A DNA stretch of 64,000 nucleotides from Methylotenera sp. (GTDB taxonomy: Bacteria; Pseudomonadota; Gammaproteobacteria; Burkholderiales; Methylophilaceae). The DNA is taken from positions 186,001 through 250,000 of the forward strand of contig JABFRQ010000005.1 in assembly GCA_013141075.1 (NCBI GenBank), read 5' to 3'. Made by a program: the position numbers and the translations under genes. Position 1 is the stretch's first letter; each line of letters begins with the position of its first letter. Positions 30,201 to 40,115 of the stretch are shown here, in pieces. The notes beneath the pieces are model-generated. The model worked only from the letters and a program-made list of their open reading frames with translations, did not search any database and was not told the origin of the DNA.

Positions 30201-31874
30201 GCAAAGCCTGGTGAAGGCGGCCAGTTGCCAGGCCATAAAGTTTCAGAATACATTGCAAAATTGCGTTTTTCAGTGCCTGGCGTGGGTTTGATTTCACCGC
30301 CGCCACACCATGATATTTACTCCATTGAAGATTTAGCACAGCTGATTCACGACCTTAAAAATGCAAATCCAAAAGCATCAATTTCAGTTAAATTGGTAGC
30401 TGAAACTGGCGTAGGTACTGTGGCTGCTGGCGTAGCAAAAGCAAAATCAGACCATATTGTGATTGCAGGGCATGATGGTGGTACAGGCGCATCACCAATT
30501 TCATCAGTCAAACATGCAGGTGGCCCGTGGGAGATTGGTTTAGCTGAAACGCAACAAACCTTAGTGCTCAACCAATTGCGCGGCCGCGTGATTGTGCAGG
30601 TAGATGGTCAAATTAAAACAGGCCGCGATGTAGTGATTGGTGCGCTGTTAGGGGCAGATGAATTTGGCTTTGCCACCGCGCCGCTAGTGGTTGAGGGTTG
30701 TATTATGATGCGTAAATGCCATCTAAATACCTGCCCAGTTGGCGTTGCCACGCAAGACCCTGAATTACGTAAACGCTTTACGGGCCAACCCGAACACGTG
30801 GTCAATTACTTCTTCTTTGTGGCTGAAGAAGTCCGCGAACTCATGGCGGGCATGGGCATTGCCAAGTTTGATGATTTAATCGGCCGTGCCGATTTACTTG
30901 ATATGCAAGCAGGTATTGACCATTGGAAAATTCAAGGGCTAGATTTCGCCAAGGTATTCCACATGCCAGCGATGCCATCGACAGTGTCGCGCAAAAACAA
31001 TGATATCCAAGACCACGGGCTAGTGAACGCGTTGGACAACAAGTTAATTGCGTTAGCAAAACCAGCGTTGGAAGATGGCAAAAAAGTGGCGTTAGATATA
31101 GCAATTTCTAACACTAACCGCACAGTGGGTACAATGTTATCTAACCAAGTGGCCGTTCGTTACGGTAGCGCTGGTTTGCCAGACGACACAATTCGCGTCA
31201 ATTTTACAGGAACTTCAGGCCAAAGTTTTGCCGCCTTTTTAGCCAAAGGCATTACTTTTGAGCTCACGGGTGAAGGCAACGATTACGTAGGTAAAGGCTT
31301 ATGTGGCGGCCGCATTATCATTAAACCGCCAGTCGCTTTCCGCGGTGTAGCGCATGAAAATATTATTATCGGCAACACGGTTATGTACGGCGCTACCACA
31401 GGTGAAAGTTACTTTAGAGGCGTAGCAGGCGAGCGTTTCTGTGTGCGTAACTCAGGCGCATCTGCTGTGGTTGAAGGTGTAGGTAATCACGGTTGCGAAT
31501 ATATGACAGGTGGCACGGTGGTGGTGCTTGGCGTTACTGGCCAAAACTTTGCGGCAGGCATGAGCGGCGGCGTGGCGTATGTATATGATGAAGATGGCTT
31601 GTTCGCTAAACGTTGCAATATGAGCATGGTGTCATTAGAGAAAGTAGAAAGCGCAGAATCTAGCGTGGGTAAAGTGCATCATTTAGATCAACCAGATGAA
31701 ATTACGCTGAAAACGTTGATTGAAAATCATGCAAAATATACAGGCAGTGTGCGTGCTAATGCGATGTTGGCGGATTGGGCCAACTACAGAGCCAAGTTTG
31801 TAAAAGTAATGCCGAATGAATACAAACGGGCTTTAATTGAGTTGGCTGAAGACAAAGCGCTGGTTGCGGCCTAA
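27225..31874 (+). CDS. gltB: Glutamate synthase (NADPH) large subunit
   Basis: GltB (1549 aa) transfers the amide nitrogen of glutamine to 2-oxoglutarate, with GltD. After a propeptide of about 33 residues, the glutaminase nucleophile is Cys34 ([13 protein letters not shown]). The central domain, the FMN-binding synthase barrel ([27 protein letters not shown]) and the 3Fe-4S cysteines ([15 protein letters not shown]) follow. The C-terminal beta helix ([17 protein letters not shown]) is present. Length and domain order are normal. The ammonium or Ntr regulation of this gene was not visible upstream. Confidence 0.98.
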   Translation: MASDLNSNLNNSINLNNQPVSQGLYSPSNERDACGVGFVAHIKGKKSHDIVQKGLELLTNLTHRGATGYDPKLGDGAGLLMQMPDAFMRKETAKLNIALPEVGQYAVGNVFLPQLAKNREACEALIAKIIAEENQTLLGWRDVPVDNSNIADAARDVEPTMRQVLVSSTSADQTVFERKLFVIRKRIEHAVRALKLQDKAAFYIPSLSSRTIVYKGMLLANEVGVYYQDLNDESLVSALALVHQRFSTNTFPAWDLAHPFRMIAHNGEINTVDGNVNWMAARHETMKSSIIGEDLEKLWPLISEGQSDSACFDNCLELLVAGGYSLPHAMMMLIPEAWNNNALMDDNRRAFYEYHAALMEPWDGPAAVAFTDGNLIGATLDRNGLRPARYLVTDDDIVMMASEMGVLTFDQAKIVKKWRLEPGKMLLIDTVQGRIIADAEIKNTLATAKPYKQWIEKTRYFLADMPKVEGELEMAASLLDTQQAFGYTQEDIKFVMQPMVQNGEEGAGSMGNDAALPVLSAKPKLLYNYFKQLFAQVTNPPIDPIREELVMSLVTFIGPKPNLLAVDETTPPMRLEAAQPVLMLDELEQLKAIATLTQNQYKSLVLDITYPATQGKAGMAAAVASITSAAESAVKSGFNILILSDRNISEARIAIPALLACSATHEHLVKAGLRTSTGLVVDTGSAREVHHFALLAGYGAEAVCPWLAFETIKHMNVKDNYVAAKNFVKAIGKGLYKVMSKMGISTYQSYCGAQKFEAIGLSTAFVDQYFTGTTTNIEGIGLAQVAEEAERLHVAAFGEDPVLANSLDAGGEYAFRVRGEEHTWTPDSIAKLQHATRTNSASTYKEYAKLINDQTRRHMTLRGLFEIKPIGAAIPLESVESAKEIVKRFATGAMSLGSISTEAHATLAVAMNRIGGKSNTGEGGEDAKRFIPVATDTTMAKVIGENIIVKDIPLKAGDSMRSRIKQVASGRFGVTAEYLASADQIQIKMAQGAKPGEGGQLPGHKVSEYIAKLRFSVPGVGLISPPPHHDIYSIEDLAQLIHDLKNANPKASISVKLVAETGVGTVAAGVAKAKSDHIVIAGHDGGTGASPISSVKHAGGPWEIGLAETQQTLVLNQLRGRVIVQVDGQIKTGRDVVIGALLGADEFGFATAPLVVEGCIMMRKCHLNTCPVGVATQDPELRKRFTGQPEHVVNYFFFVAEEVRELMAGMGIAKFDDLIGRADLLDMQAGIDHWKIQGLDFAKVFHMPAMPSTVSRKNNDIQDHGLVNALDNKLIALAKPALEDGKKVALDIAISNTNRTVGTMLSNQVAVRYGSAGLPDDTIRVNFTGTSGQSFAAFLAKGITFELTGEGNDYVGKGLCGGRIIIKPPVAFRGVAHENIIIGNTVMYGATTGESYFRGVAGERFCVRNSGASAVVEGVGNHGCEYMTGGTVVVLGVTGQNFAAGMSGGVAYVYDEDGLFAKRCNMSMVSLEKVESAESSVGKVHHLDQPDEITLKTLIENHAKYTGSVRANAMLADWANYRAKFVKVMPNEYKRALIELAEDKALVAA

Positions 31875-31928
31875 GGCCGTGGCGGCAACATTGCGAAAAA
31901 CTATAAATGATGAGTAAAGGCTTTTAGT

Positions 31929-33356
31929 ATGGGCAAAGTAACAGGTTTTATGGAATACGATAGGCTGGCAGAAGCAAATTTGCCAGTGGCTGGGCGCGTT
32001 AAAAATTACAAAGAATTTGTATTGCATTTAACTGATGCAGAAGCCAAACAACAAGGCGCGCGCTGTATGGATTGCGGCATTCCATTTTGTACCACAGGTT
32101 GCCCAGTGAACAATATCATTCCTGATTTTAACGACTTGGTGTACAACCAAGATTGGAAAACAGCGATTGATGTATTGCATTCAACCAATAACTTTCCAGA
32201 ATTTACTGGCCGCATTTGCCCAGCACCTTGCGAAGCGGCTTGCACGCTGAATATCAACGCAGAAGCGGTTGGTATTAAATCGATTGAGCATGCAATTATT
32301 GATAAAGCGTGGGAAAACGATTGGGTTACATCGCAAATTTCTAGCCATAAAACGGGTAAAAAAGTCGCAATTGTTGGCTCAGGCCCAGCTGGTTTGGCCA
32401 CCGCACAACAATTGGCGCGCGTTGGTCACACAGTTGTATTGCTAGAAAAAAATGGCCGTATCGGCGGTTTATTACGTTACGGTATTCCAGATTTTAAATT
32501 AGAAAAATCACACATTGACCGTCGCATGGCGCAAATGCAAGCCGAAGGAGTTGAGTTTCGCGTCAATCAAAATGTAGGTGAAAACGTCAATGCAGATGAT
32601 TTACTCGCTGAATTTGACGCCGTAGTGTTAGCAGGCGGCGCAGAGCATCCACGTGATTTGCCAGTCACAGGCCGTGAACTTGATGGCGTAATGTATGCCA
32701 TGGATTTTTTAACACCGCAAAACAAAGTGAATGCGGGTGATGTGATTGAAAACCAAGTGATGGCTACTGGTAAACACGTAGTCGTCATTGGCGGTGGCGA
32801 TACAGGTTCAGATTGCGTAGGCACGAGCAACCGCCACGGCGCAGCCAGCATTACACAGTTTGAATTGATGCCACAACCGCCAGAAAAAGAAAATAAAGAA
32901 TTAGTATGGCCAAACTGGCCGCTCAAAATGCGCACTTCAAGCTCACATGAAGAAGGTGCAAATCGTGATTGGTCTATCACCACCAAAGAATTGATTGGTG
33001 AAAATGGCAAAGTGGTTGCGCTAAAAGGCGCCAAAGTTGAGTGGGTAGATGGCAAAATGGTTGAAGTTGCAGGCTCAGAATTCACCATTAAAGCGGATTT
33101 AGTTTTGCTAGCAATGGGCTTTGTTTCCCCAGTGCAAAAATTGTTAGATGCATTTGGCGTGAACAAAGACGCGCGCGGCAACGCGCAAGCCGCTACAGAA
33201 GGCAAAAACCCGTATAAAACCAGCGTGGATAAAGTGTTTGCAGCAGGCGATGTACGCCGTGGGCAGTCGCTAGTGGTGTGGGCAATTCGTGAAGGTCGCC
33301 AAGCCGCACGCGCCGTAGATGAATTTTTAATGGGCAGCTCTACATTGCCAAGATAA
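31929..33356 (+). CDS. gltD: Glutamate synthase (NADPH) small subunit
   Basis: GltD (475 aa) passes electrons from NADPH through FAD and Fe-S clusters to GltB. The N-terminal cysteines ([26 protein letters not shown]) hold the 4Fe-4S clusters. The FAD motif [18 protein letters not shown] and the NADPH motif [12 protein letters not shown] follow, and the protein ends with [18 protein letters not shown]. It lies 54 bases after gltB on the same strand, as the usual operon partner. Confidence 0.97.
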   Translation: MGKVTGFMEYDRLAEANLPVAGRVKNYKEFVLHLTDAEAKQQGARCMDCGIPFCTTGCPVNNIIPDFNDLVYNQDWKTAIDVLHSTNNFPEFTGRICPAPCEAACTLNINAEAVGIKSIEHAIIDKAWENDWVTSQISSHKTGKKVAIVGSGPAGLATAQQLARVGHTVVLLEKNGRIGGLLRYGIPDFKLEKSHIDRRMAQMQAEGVEFRVNQNVGENVNADDLLAEFDAVVLAGGAEHPRDLPVTGRELDGVMYAMDFLTPQNKVNAGDVIENQVMATGKHVVVIGGGDTGSDCVGTSNRHGAASITQFELMPQPPEKENKELVWPNWPLKMRTSSSHEEGANRDWSITTKELIGENGKVVALKGAKVEWVDGKMVEVAGSEFTIKADLVLLAMGFVSPVQKLLDAFGVNKDARGNAQAATEGKNPYKTSVDKVFAAGDVRRGQSLVVWAIREGRQAARAVDEFLMGSSTLPR

Positions 33357-33485
33357 CTAAAGGTGCCCCTTAGTTAGTCACACCAGCACCGCAGAGTTTG
33401 TTACAAAAAATGGCGAGTAATTGCGATATTGTACTTTAATGGCGACGCCAAATTTTACCAATAGAAGCACACATAGAGCCATACA

Positions 33486-34568
33486 ATGAAACCCAGCATG
33501 ACCACCAAACTCGCCAATTTGAGCGAGCGTTTAGAAGAAATCAACCGCCTGATGAGTAGCGAGGGCGTCACTAATAATATGGATAATTACCGCAAACTCA
33601 CGCAAGAGCATGCGGAAATTACGCCAATTGTTGAGCAATATCACGCTTTTACAAAAGCCGAGGCCGACATTGCAGAAGCGCACAGCATGCTCAGCGACCC
33701 TGAAATGAAAGAATTCGCACAAGAAGAAATTTCAGCAGGCAAGGCTAAGTTAGAAGAAGTTGAAAACGCGCTACAAATGCTGCTGCTGCCTAAAGACCCC
33801 AATGACGATAAAAATATATTCTTAGAAATTCGCGCAGGTACAGGCGGCGATGAGTCAGGCTTATTTGTGGGCAACTTATTCAGAATGTACTCAAGATACG
33901 CTGAAAAGCAAAAGTGGAAAGTAGAGATTATGTCTGCCAATGAAAGTGAAATAGGCGGCTACAAAGAAATTATCGCCAAAATTGAAGGCTACGGCGCGTA
34001 TTCTAAAATGAAATTTGAAAGCGGCGTGCACCGCGTGCAACGCGTGCCAGACACCGAAACACAAGGCCGCATTCATACGAGCGCCTGCACGGTTGCGGTG
34101 CTGGCTGAAGCGGATGAAGTGAGCGATGTGGTCATCAACCCCGCTGATATTCGCATTGATACTTATCGCGCCAGTGGTGCGGGCGGTCAGCACATTAACA
34201 AAACAGATTCCGCCGTGCGCATTACCCACGCGCCAACAGGCATTGTGGTGGAATGCCAAGAAGGCCGCAGCCAACACGCCAACAAAGCGCAAGCCATGGC
34301 AGTACTCGCCGCGCGCATTAAAGCCAAGCAAGTAGATGCGCAAAATAGCGCGATTGCCAGCGAACGCAAAAGCTTAATTGGTAGCGGTGACCGCTCAGAG
34401 CGCATCCGCACCTACAACTATCCACAAGGCCGCATCACCGACCACCGCATTAACCTCACGCTTTATAAAATTGATGCGATTACAGAAGGTGATATGGATG
34501 AATTGATTGGCGCGTTATCTGCTGAACATCAGGCTGATTTGTTGGCGAGTTTGGGTGATGATAACTAA
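33486..34568 (+). CDS. prfA: Peptide chain release factor 1
   Basis: RF1 (360 aa) reads UAA and UAG stop codons. The GGQ tripeptide, which triggers peptide release, lies at residues 233-235 ([17 protein letters not shown]). The anticodon-like PxT region is present in domain 2, and domain 4 carries [14 protein letters not shown]. Its glutamine is methylated by PrmC, encoded 0.6 kb downstream. A second ATG five codons in is also possible as the start. Confidence 0.97.
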   Translation: MKPSMTTKLANLSERLEEINRLMSSEGVTNNMDNYRKLTQEHAEITPIVEQYHAFTKAEADIAEAHSMLSDPEMKEFAQEEISAGKAKLEEVENALQMLLLPKDPNDDKNIFLEIRAGTGGDESGLFVGNLFRMYSRYAEKQKWKVEIMSANESEIGGYKEIIAKIEGYGAYSKMKFESGVHRVQRVPDTETQGRIHTSACTVAVLAEADEVSDVVINPADIRIDTYRASGAGGQHINKTDSAVRITHAPTGIVVECQEGRSQHANKAQAMAVLAARIKAKQVDAQNSAIASERKSLIGSGDRSERIRTYNYPQGRITDHRINLTLYKIDAITEGDMDELIGALSAEHQADLLASLGDDN

Positions 34569-34608
34569 AACAATCATTAAGAATGCTTTTTCTAGATAAG
34601 GATGAGTA

Positions 34609-34860
34609 ATGTTTGCTAGAACACTATATTCTGATGAAAAAATCAGGTTGGAAATCAATTGGTTTGGATTAGGCTCACTACAAACTATAAATGCACTTGG
34701 CAAAAGAATTGCTCACCCAATTCAGAAAAAAGTTTTTATTGAAGTTGTTGATAATTTCAAGCAGTTAGGCCAAGACATAAGCCCTTCCAACCCAAAATGT
34801 GCTCGCCTATTCAAGGAATTTGCCGTTCTTTTAGAGTCACAACCTAACAGCCTTACTTAG
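34609..34860 (+). CDS. Small hypothetical protein
   Basis: This 83-aa frame has AAGGATGAG just before its ATG, giving good translation support. The protein is soluble, with a basic helix (KRIAHPIQKKVFIEVVDNF) and no motif that can be named. It is inserted between prfA and prmC, which are adjacent in many genomes. With the next small frame it forms an extra segment of about 0.5 kb. Reality is likely but unproven. Confidence 0.5.
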   Translation: MFARTLYSDEKIRLEINWFGLGSLQTINALGKRIAHPIQKKVFIEVVDNFKQLGQDISPSNPKCARLFKEFAVLLESQPNSLT

Positions 34861-34920
34861 CGTACTTTATACGCTTCTGATTTATTAGAAGTTGCAAAAA
34901 GGTTTATCTAGGATAATAAC

Positions 34921-35085
34921 ATGATAGGGATTGTAAAAATGTCAAGAGGAGAAGTTGGTAAACAAAATCATCAATCTTTTGCCTGTAGCTTCGTCAATTG
35001 GAAAGGTCTTTTAATTATTGCTGAAAACTTTGGGTGGGTACCAACGGGAAGCATTCCTGACGAACAAATGTCCAAGCAAGCGTAG
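34921..35085 (+). CDS. Short hypothetical protein, probably truncated by a REP element
   Basis: This 54-aa frame (second Met at 34939: MSRGEVGKQNHQ) ends with its TAG exactly in the GTAG of the following REP-like element. The segment NWKGLLIIAENFGWVPTGSI looks like the beginning of a longer family protein, so this may be a remnant cut off by the repeat. AGGA lies about 9 bases before the ATG. No function is recognised. Confidence 0.35.
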   Translation: MIGIVKMSRGEVGKQNHQSFACSFVNWKGLLIIAENFGWVPTGSIPDEQMSKQA

Positions 35086-35147
35086 CCTCGATGAAATCGA
35101 GGATATTGTAAACTTCCCTTGATTTCACTTTGTTTCATCAAGGCTAC
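35082..35147. repeat. REP-like head-to-head palindrome pair (GTAG type)
   Basis: The left unit is GTAG followed by the hairpin CCTCGAT-GAA-ATCGAGG. The right unit on the other strand is GTAG followed by CCTTGAT...ATCAAGG. The outer 15 bases of both ends match with one mismatch in inverted order. A GTAG tetranucleotide at the foot of a hairpin is typical of REP sequences recognised by REP-associated tyrosine transposases, and two in opposite orientation resemble a BIME. Confidence 0.7.
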
Positions 35148-35168
35148 TACTTACATCACATTTCTTAT

Positions 35169-36152
35169 ATGACTTTGCCTAAAACCATCCAATCCACCTT
35201 GCTTACGGCATCCGCCCAACTTGGCACTGATGAAGCCAAGCTAGAAGCGCAATTGCTGTTGCAGAATGTGCTAAAAGTTAACCGCGCATGGTTAATTGCG
35301 CATGAAAGAGATGCTCTGCAAGCCAGTATCCATGGGGTGTTTGAGGCATTGCTTAAACGTCGTTTGAATGGCGAACCGATGGCTTATATTTTGGGTTATC
35401 GTGAGTTTTATGGTTTGGCGTTGATGGTGACGGCGGATACATTGATTCCGCGGCCTGATACGGAGACATTGGTGGAGGCGGCTTTGGGTAAGATTTACCC
35501 CTCTCCCCAGCCCTCTCCCACGAGGGGAGAGGGAGCCGCTCTATTGGAAAAGGCTGAGGCATCCCCTCTCCCCCTGCGGGAGAGGGTTAGGGAGAGGGGT
35601 GGTAATCACGAAAATTTAACCATCCTTGACCTAGGCACAGGCTCTGGCGCAATTGCTTTAGCCATTGCTAAAAACCGCCCACAGGCTAACGTAACTGCGG
35701 TGGATGCGTCACAAGCCGCGTTAGAAATCGCCAAGAAAAATGCGCAAAACTTAAACATTACTAACGTGCAATTTGTTTTAAGCAATTGGTTTGATGCTTT
35801 AGACGATTTTAATTCCAGCACCCAATTTAACATCATCGTTAGCAATCCGCCGTACATTGAGCAAAATGACGCGCATTTAAGCCAAGGTGATTTACGTTTT
35901 GAGCCAATATCCGCGCTGGCATCTGGCGCGGATGGCTTGGATGATATTCGCAAAATTATTGATAATTGCTTAGTTTACCTAAAGCCACAAGGCTGGCTGA
36001 TGCTGGAGCATGGCTATAACCAGGGTGAATTGGTGGCCGATTTAATGGCAACAATTGGCTTAACCAATATTGAAACCATGCAAGATTTAGGCGGTAATAA
36101 TCGCGTCACTATCGGCAAAAATCCGCTCATTGTGAGCAGGCATTGGGATTAA
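35169..36152 (+). CDS. prmC: Release factor glutamine methyltransferase PrmC (HemK), with palindromic insertion
   Basis: PrmC methylates the GGQ glutamine of release factors with S-adenosylmethionine. It is 327 aa from this ATG. The start at 35169 (MTLPKTIQS) is preferred because an earlier TTG at 35130 lies inside the REP element. The N-terminal helical domain (LLLQNVLKVNRAWLIAHE, RRLNGEPMAYILGYREFYGL) is followed by RPDTETLVEAA, the SAM motif LDLGTGSGAIALAIA and the catalytic NPPY (IIVSNPPYIEQND). A 102-base element (35498-35599) adds 34 codons between the domains in frame. Without it the length is about 293, the family norm. Confidence 0.92.
   Translation: MTLPKTIQSTLLTASAQLGTDEAKLEAQLLLQNVLKVNRAWLIAHERDALQASIHGVFEALLKRRLNGEPMAYILGYREFYGLALMVTADTLIPRPDTETLVEAALGKIYPSPQPSPTRGEGAALLEKAEASPLPLRERVRERGGNHENLTILDLGTGSGAIALAIAKNRPQANVTAVDASQAALEIAKKNAQNLNITNVQFVLSNWFDALDDFNSSTQFNIIVSNPPYIEQNDAHLSQGDLRFEPISALASGADGLDDIRKIIDNCLVYLKPQGWLMLEHGYNQGELVADLMATIGLTNIETMQDLGGNNRVTIGKNPLIVSRHWD
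35498..35599. repeat. Palindromic repeat inserted in frame inside prmC
   Basis: The segment consists of two C-rich/G-rich hairpins: CCCTCTCCC...GGGAGAGGG, then CCCCTCTCCC...GGGAGAGG, with end arms that match as an inverted repeat (20 of 22 bases). It is 102 bases (34 codons) and translates to a PSPQPSPTRGEG... and LPLRERVRERG peptide, known as the translated form of a dispersed palindromic repeat seen in many proteobacteria. Confidence 0.85.
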
Positions 36153-36174
36153 ACGCCTAACCGCTTAGTGTTTT

Positions 36175-36876
36175 CTATAATTGCTCAATGAAATTTTGTA
36201 TGTGCAAAGCCGCTTCTTTTGCGGCCACTTGCAACAGCAAATGCGGTGCTTCTAGCGTAAACAATTCAACATTTTTTGCGCATTGTTGAATTAGTTTTGC
36301 GGCTGATGCGGGCACTAAATAATCGTGCCGCGCTTGTAAATACAAGATTGGCGCTTGAATGTTTTTTAGTTTTTCTGAGTAGTCAACGTTTATCACTGAA
36401 TCTAGCCGCGCGCGCATGGTTTTAGGCGGCACTTTGCTTAATGTGGCTGCAAGCAAACTTCGTACATTGTTATCATAAAATTTGCCCATTAACACTTTGC
36501 ATGCACTGGGGAATAGCCATTTATTTATCGGCATGGCGGGTACTAAAAAACTCAATTTAGAGAGTAATGGCCTTGGGTTGCTGGCAAATGTACAAGCTAA
36601 AATTAAGCCTTTTAATTGGTAATCGGCCTGCGCGGCAAGCGATATTGCGATTGGCCCAGAGAACGATTCGCCCAATAAAATATATGGTGAATCTTTAGGA
36701 ATATACGCCAGCGCATAGGTGGTTAATTCACCATAACTCATGATTTTTTCAGTCGGGTAGCGCACAATAACGGTTTTTACTGTGCTTGGTAACGCATTCA
36801 CTAAAGGTGCAAATAAATCGCCCGTGCCATCCATGCCTGGCAAGAGTACTAGCGTAATGGGTGGTGTAATACGCAT
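36175..36876 (-). CDS. Alpha/beta hydrolase
   Basis: This 233-aa alpha/beta hydrolase has the oxyanion region LLPGMDGTGDLFAPL near the start and the nucleophile elbow LLGESFSGPIAI with Ser71. The usual GxSxG here reads GxSxS-G, as in several bacterial esterase-like proteins. A late His (EAPHLLLQ) completes the likely triad, with Asp at RHDYLVPA. It has no signal peptide. The substrate is unknown. It is divergent from metX. Confidence 0.85.
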   Translation of the reverse strand: MRITPPITLVLLPGMDGTGDLFAPLVNALPSTVKTVIVRYPTEKIMSYGELTTYALAYIPKDSPYILLGESFSGPIAISLAAQADYQLKGLILACTFASNPRPLLSKLSFLVPAMPINKWLFPSACKVLMGKFYDNNVRSLLAATLSKVPPKTMRARLDSVINVDYSEKLKNIQAPILYLQARHDYLVPASAAKLIQQCAKNVELFTLEAPHLLLQVAAKEAALHIQNFIEQL

Positions 36877-36988
36877 GCGAAAAAATCTCTTTTATCTAAA
36901 GGCATTCTATAATTTATAGGTTGGTTTAGTTTAACTTAAGCCAAGCTATTTATGCGAACCTATTTAAGCCATAGTATTTAACCCATAG

Positions 36989-36994
36989 TATAAT
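36989..36994 (+). promoter_or_regulatory. Candidate metX -10 element, possibly for a leaderless transcript
   Basis: A perfect TATAAT ends 6 bases before the metX ATG at 37001, so the predicted start of transcription would be at or next to the ATG. There is no ribosome-binding site in front of it. A direct repeat CCATAGTAT (36969 and 36983) surrounds the site. No good -35 hexamer is seen. Confidence 0.4.
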
Positions 36995-37000
36995 TATCGC

Positions 37001-38140
37001 ATGAATGAAAATAACGCTATTGGCACTAATTCTGTTGGAATTGTAGCCCCACAAACCGCGCATTTTAACGCACCGCTCACGCTAAAAAGTGGTGCAGTGT
37101 TGCCGCAATTTACCCTTGTGTATGAAACTTACGGCAAATTAAATGCTGATAAATCTAACGCGGTGCTCATTTGCCATGCGCTTTCTGGCACGCATCACGT
37201 GGCTGGCAAATATAGCGTAGATGACAAATACCCTGGCTGGTGGGATAACTTAGTAGGCCCCAATAAGCCGCTTGATACCAATAAATTTTTTGTAATCGGC
37301 GTAAATAATTTAGGTGGCTGCCACGGCAGCACTGGCGCTGCTAGCATTAACCCTGCCACGCAGCAACCTTGGGGTTCACAATTTCCCGTGTTAACCGTTG
37401 AAGATTGGGTAACTTCACAAGCTTTGCTGGCCGATTACTTAGGCATTAAGCAACTAGCCGCAGTAGTAGGTGGCAGTTTAGGCGGCATGCAAGCATTGCA
37501 ATGGACAATCGCCCAACCTGAACGTGTGCGCCACGCATTGGTAATCGCCTCAGCACCCAATCTCACCGCGCAAAATATGGCCTTTAATGAAGTTGCGCGC
37601 CAAGCGATTATTACCGACCCAGAATTTCATGGTGGTGATTATTATGCGCATGGCGTTGTGCCGCGCCGCGGCTTGCGCATTGCCCGTATGCTAGGCCACA
37701 TTACGTATTTAAGCGACGATGCAATGGGCGCAAAATTTGGCCGCAAGCTTAAAGATGGCGTTAAATATAGCTTTGATGCTGAGTTTGAAATGGAATCATA
37801 CTTGCGCTATCAAGGTGATAAATTTGCTGGTGAGTTTGATGCCAACACCTACTTACGCATGACGCGCGCGCTAGATTATTACGACCCTGCGCTACCCTTT
37901 GATAATGATTTAAGCGCCGCTTTAAAAAATGTGAGTGCGCAATTTTTAGTGGTTTCATTCACTAGCGATTGGCGTTTTTCACCAGCCCGCTCACGCGAAA
38001 TTGTGAAAGCGCTGCTCGATAATGAACGCACCGTGAGCTACGCCGAAGTGACCGCTGCACATGGGCATGACGCATTTTTAATGCCAGACAAACATTATCA
38101 CGACATTTTGCATACTTATTTAAGTAAGATTGAGGTATGA
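37001..38140 (+). CDS. metX: Homoserine O-acyltransferase MetX
   Basis: MetX (379 aa) activates homoserine with acetyl-CoA or succinyl-CoA for methionine synthesis; many proteobacterial MetX enzymes use succinyl-CoA, so the acyl donor is not assigned here. It is an alpha/beta hydrolase fold with nucleophile Ser159 in [24 protein letters not shown] and [11 protein letters not shown] are near the N-terminus, and the catalytic Asp and His are in FTSDWRFSP and HGHDAFL. It overlaps metW by 4 bases. Confidence 0.96.
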   Translation: MNENNAIGTNSVGIVAPQTAHFNAPLTLKSGAVLPQFTLVYETYGKLNADKSNAVLICHALSGTHHVAGKYSVDDKYPGWWDNLVGPNKPLDTNKFFVIGVNNLGGCHGSTGAASINPATQQPWGSQFPVLTVEDWVTSQALLADYLGIKQLAAVVGGSLGGMQALQWTIAQPERVRHALVIASAPNLTAQNMAFNEVARQAIITDPEFHGGDYYAHGVVPRRGLRIARMLGHITYLSDDAMGAKFGRKLKDGVKYSFDAEFEMESYLRYQGDKFAGEFDANTYLRMTRALDYYDPALPFDNDLSAALKNVSAQFLVVSFTSDWRFSPARSREIVKALLDNERTVSYAEVTAAHGHDAFLMPDKHYHDILHTYLSKIEV

Positions 38141-38772
38141 CTATGCAAACCACAGTGACAAATAATGTAAATATTACAAATTCAGACGCACAGTTTCGCC
38201 AAGATTTTGCGATTATCGCAAATTGGGTAAAATTTGGCTCAAAAGTGCTAGATTTAGGTTGTGGCGATGGCGAGTTGTTACAATTTTTGCGCACAGGCAT
38301 GGAAGTAAAAGGCTACGGCGTAGAAAAAGACGATGCTAACTGGCTTGCTTGCTTGAACAATGGCACGAATGTGATTCAAATGGACTTAGAAGACGGTTTA
38401 TCGGGCTTTGAAGACCAATCGTTTGATACCGTTATTCTCTCGCAAACCTTGCAAGCTATGCATAATACGCAAGAAATTGTGCAAGAAATGCTACGCGTTG
38501 GGCATGAAATTATTGTCACTTTTCCCAATTTTGGCTATTGGCGCAACCGCATACAAATTACCAATGGGCACATGCCAGTTTCAAAAACTCTGCCATATGA
38601 ATGGTATAACACACCCAATGTGCACCTTTGCACAATCAACGACTTTGATCAATTTTGTAAAAAATACAAAATTACTATTTTAGAACGCAAAGTCATTACC
38701 GATGGTAGTGAAGTAAACTTTATGCCTAATTTATTAGGTAATTTGGCTATGTATCGATTGAAAGCAATATAG
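38137..38772 (+). CDS. metW: Methionine biosynthesis protein MetW
   Basis: MetW (211 aa) is a small SAM-dependent methyltransferase-like protein that works with MetX in a complex. The SAM motif [15 protein letters not shown] is at about residues 36-50, with [12 protein letters not shown] further on. The start overlaps the metX stop (ATGA), giving translational coupling. A second ATG two codons later is possible. It ends with a TAG that overlaps the next GTG start by one base. Confidence 0.95.
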   Translation: MTMQTTVTNNVNITNSDAQFRQDFAIIANWVKFGSKVLDLGCGDGELLQFLRTGMEVKGYGVEKDDANWLACLNNGTNVIQMDLEDGLSGFEDQSFDTVILSQTLQAMHNTQEIVQEMLRVGHEIIVTFPNFGYWRNRIQITNGHMPVSKTLPYEWYNTPNVHLCTINDFDQFCKKYKITILERKVITDGSEVNFMPNLLGNLAMYRLKAI

Positions 38773-40064
38773 TGACGCTGCAAACTTCAACGCAAGCCAC
38801 CATCCCGCCAACCACAGTGCAACCCTCGATTTGGCAGTCGCTTATGAGCAAAAAAATGCTCATTTGTATTTTTACAGGGTTTAGCTCGGGCTTGCCGCTG
38901 TATATTTTAATTAGCTTGTTACCAGCTTGGTTGCGAAGTGAAGGGGTAAATCTTAAAGCCATTGGCCTATTTGCCTTAATAAATTTACCATTTACTTGGA
39001 AGTTTTTATGGGCGCCGATATTTGACCGCTACACACCGCCATTAGGGCGTAGGCGTGGTTGGCTGTTAATTTCACAAATTTTACTGCTAGTTTCCATCCC
39101 AATTTTTGGCGCATTTAACCCAAAATTTGATATTTGGACAATTGCCTACCTTGCCACGGTTGTCGCGTTTTTTAGCGCATGCCAAGATATTGTGTTAGAT
39201 GCTTATAGACGCGAATTGCTTATCGATAACGAGCTAGGCTTAGGCAATGCCGTGCATGTAAATGCTTATAAAATCGCGGGTTTGATTCCAGGTTCACTGT
39301 CACTTATTTTGGCAGACCACATGGCTTGGAGCAGCGTATTTATGATCACCGCGTTGTTTATGATTCCAGGTGTTTTGATGACTATTTTTGTGCAAGAGCC
39401 TGCCTTAAAAAATGGCGCACCAAAAACGCTAAGAGCCGCCGTGGTAGAGCCTTTTAACGAATTTATTGGCCGCAATGGCATACAAACAGCGCTGCTGATT
39501 TTGGCATTTATTTTCTTGTATAAACTTGGCGACAGCATGGCAACCGCGCTGGCCACACCGTTTTATTTAGACATGGGTTTTAGCAAAACAGAGATTGGTT
39601 TAATCGCTAAAAATGCAGGTTTATGGCCTAGCGTTATAGGTGGTTTGCTGGGTGGCGTGTGGATGTTTAAGCTGGGTATTAACCGCGCGCTATGGGTATT
39701 TGGCGTGGTGCAAATGGTTGCAATTTTAGGCTTTGCGTGGCTTGCAACAGTTGGGCACAGCCTACTTTGGCTAGGCATTGTCATAGGTGTTGAAGCCTTT
39801 GGCGTAGGCTTAGGCACGGCGGCGTTTGTGGCCTACATTGCCCACACCACGCACCCACTTTACACCGCCACACAATTTGCATTATTCACCAGCTTGGCCG
39901 CCGTGCCACGCACTTTTGCCAACGCCGCCACTGGCTATTTGGTAGAAAATTTAGGCTGGTTTAGATTCTTTATTTTGTGTTTTATTCTCGCAATACCAGG
40001 CATGCTTTTGCTAATAAAAATTGCACCTTGGAACACCATTAAAGAAAACGAAAAAGCACTGTAA
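38772..40064 (+). CDS. AmpG-like MFS permease
   Basis: This 430-aa major facilitator resembles AmpG, the muropeptide (GlcNAc-anhydroMurNAc peptide) importer of peptidoglycan recycling. The signature FTGFSSGLPLYILISLLPAW starts the first helices, with GRRRGWLL in the loop 2-3 region and QDIVLDAYRRELL after. About 12 membrane segments are visible. The start is GTG (38772) overlapping the metW stop by one base. The specific substrate is inferred from family resemblance only. Confidence 0.85.
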   Translation: MTLQTSTQATIPPTTVQPSIWQSLMSKKMLICIFTGFSSGLPLYILISLLPAWLRSEGVNLKAIGLFALINLPFTWKFLWAPIFDRYTPPLGRRRGWLLISQILLLVSIPIFGAFNPKFDIWTIAYLATVVAFFSACQDIVLDAYRRELLIDNELGLGNAVHVNAYKIAGLIPGSLSLILADHMAWSSVFMITALFMIPGVLMTIFVQEPALKNGAPKTLRAAVVEPFNEFIGRNGIQTALLILAFIFLYKLGDSMATALATPFYLDMGFSKTEIGLIAKNAGLWPSVIGGLLGGVWMFKLGINRALWVFGVVQMVAILGFAWLATVGHSLLWLGIVIGVEAFGVGLGTAAFVAYIAHTTHPLYTATQFALFTSLAAVPRTFANAATGYLVENLGWFRFFILCFILAIPGMLLLIKIAPWNTIKENEKAL

Positions 40065-40115
40065 GGGTTTGCCAAGTACCACGACTAATCTCTAACTTAA
40101 ACGGAGATTAAAATC

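Noticed and set aside
33354-33376. Terminator after gltD
   Set aside because: The stem has mismatches (AACTAA-A-GG / CC-C-TTAGTT) and no T tract, so it is not supported.
35130-35168. Earlier TTG start for prmC
   Set aside because: It lies within the REP-like element and would add residues from that element. The ATG at 35169 gives the conserved N-terminus.
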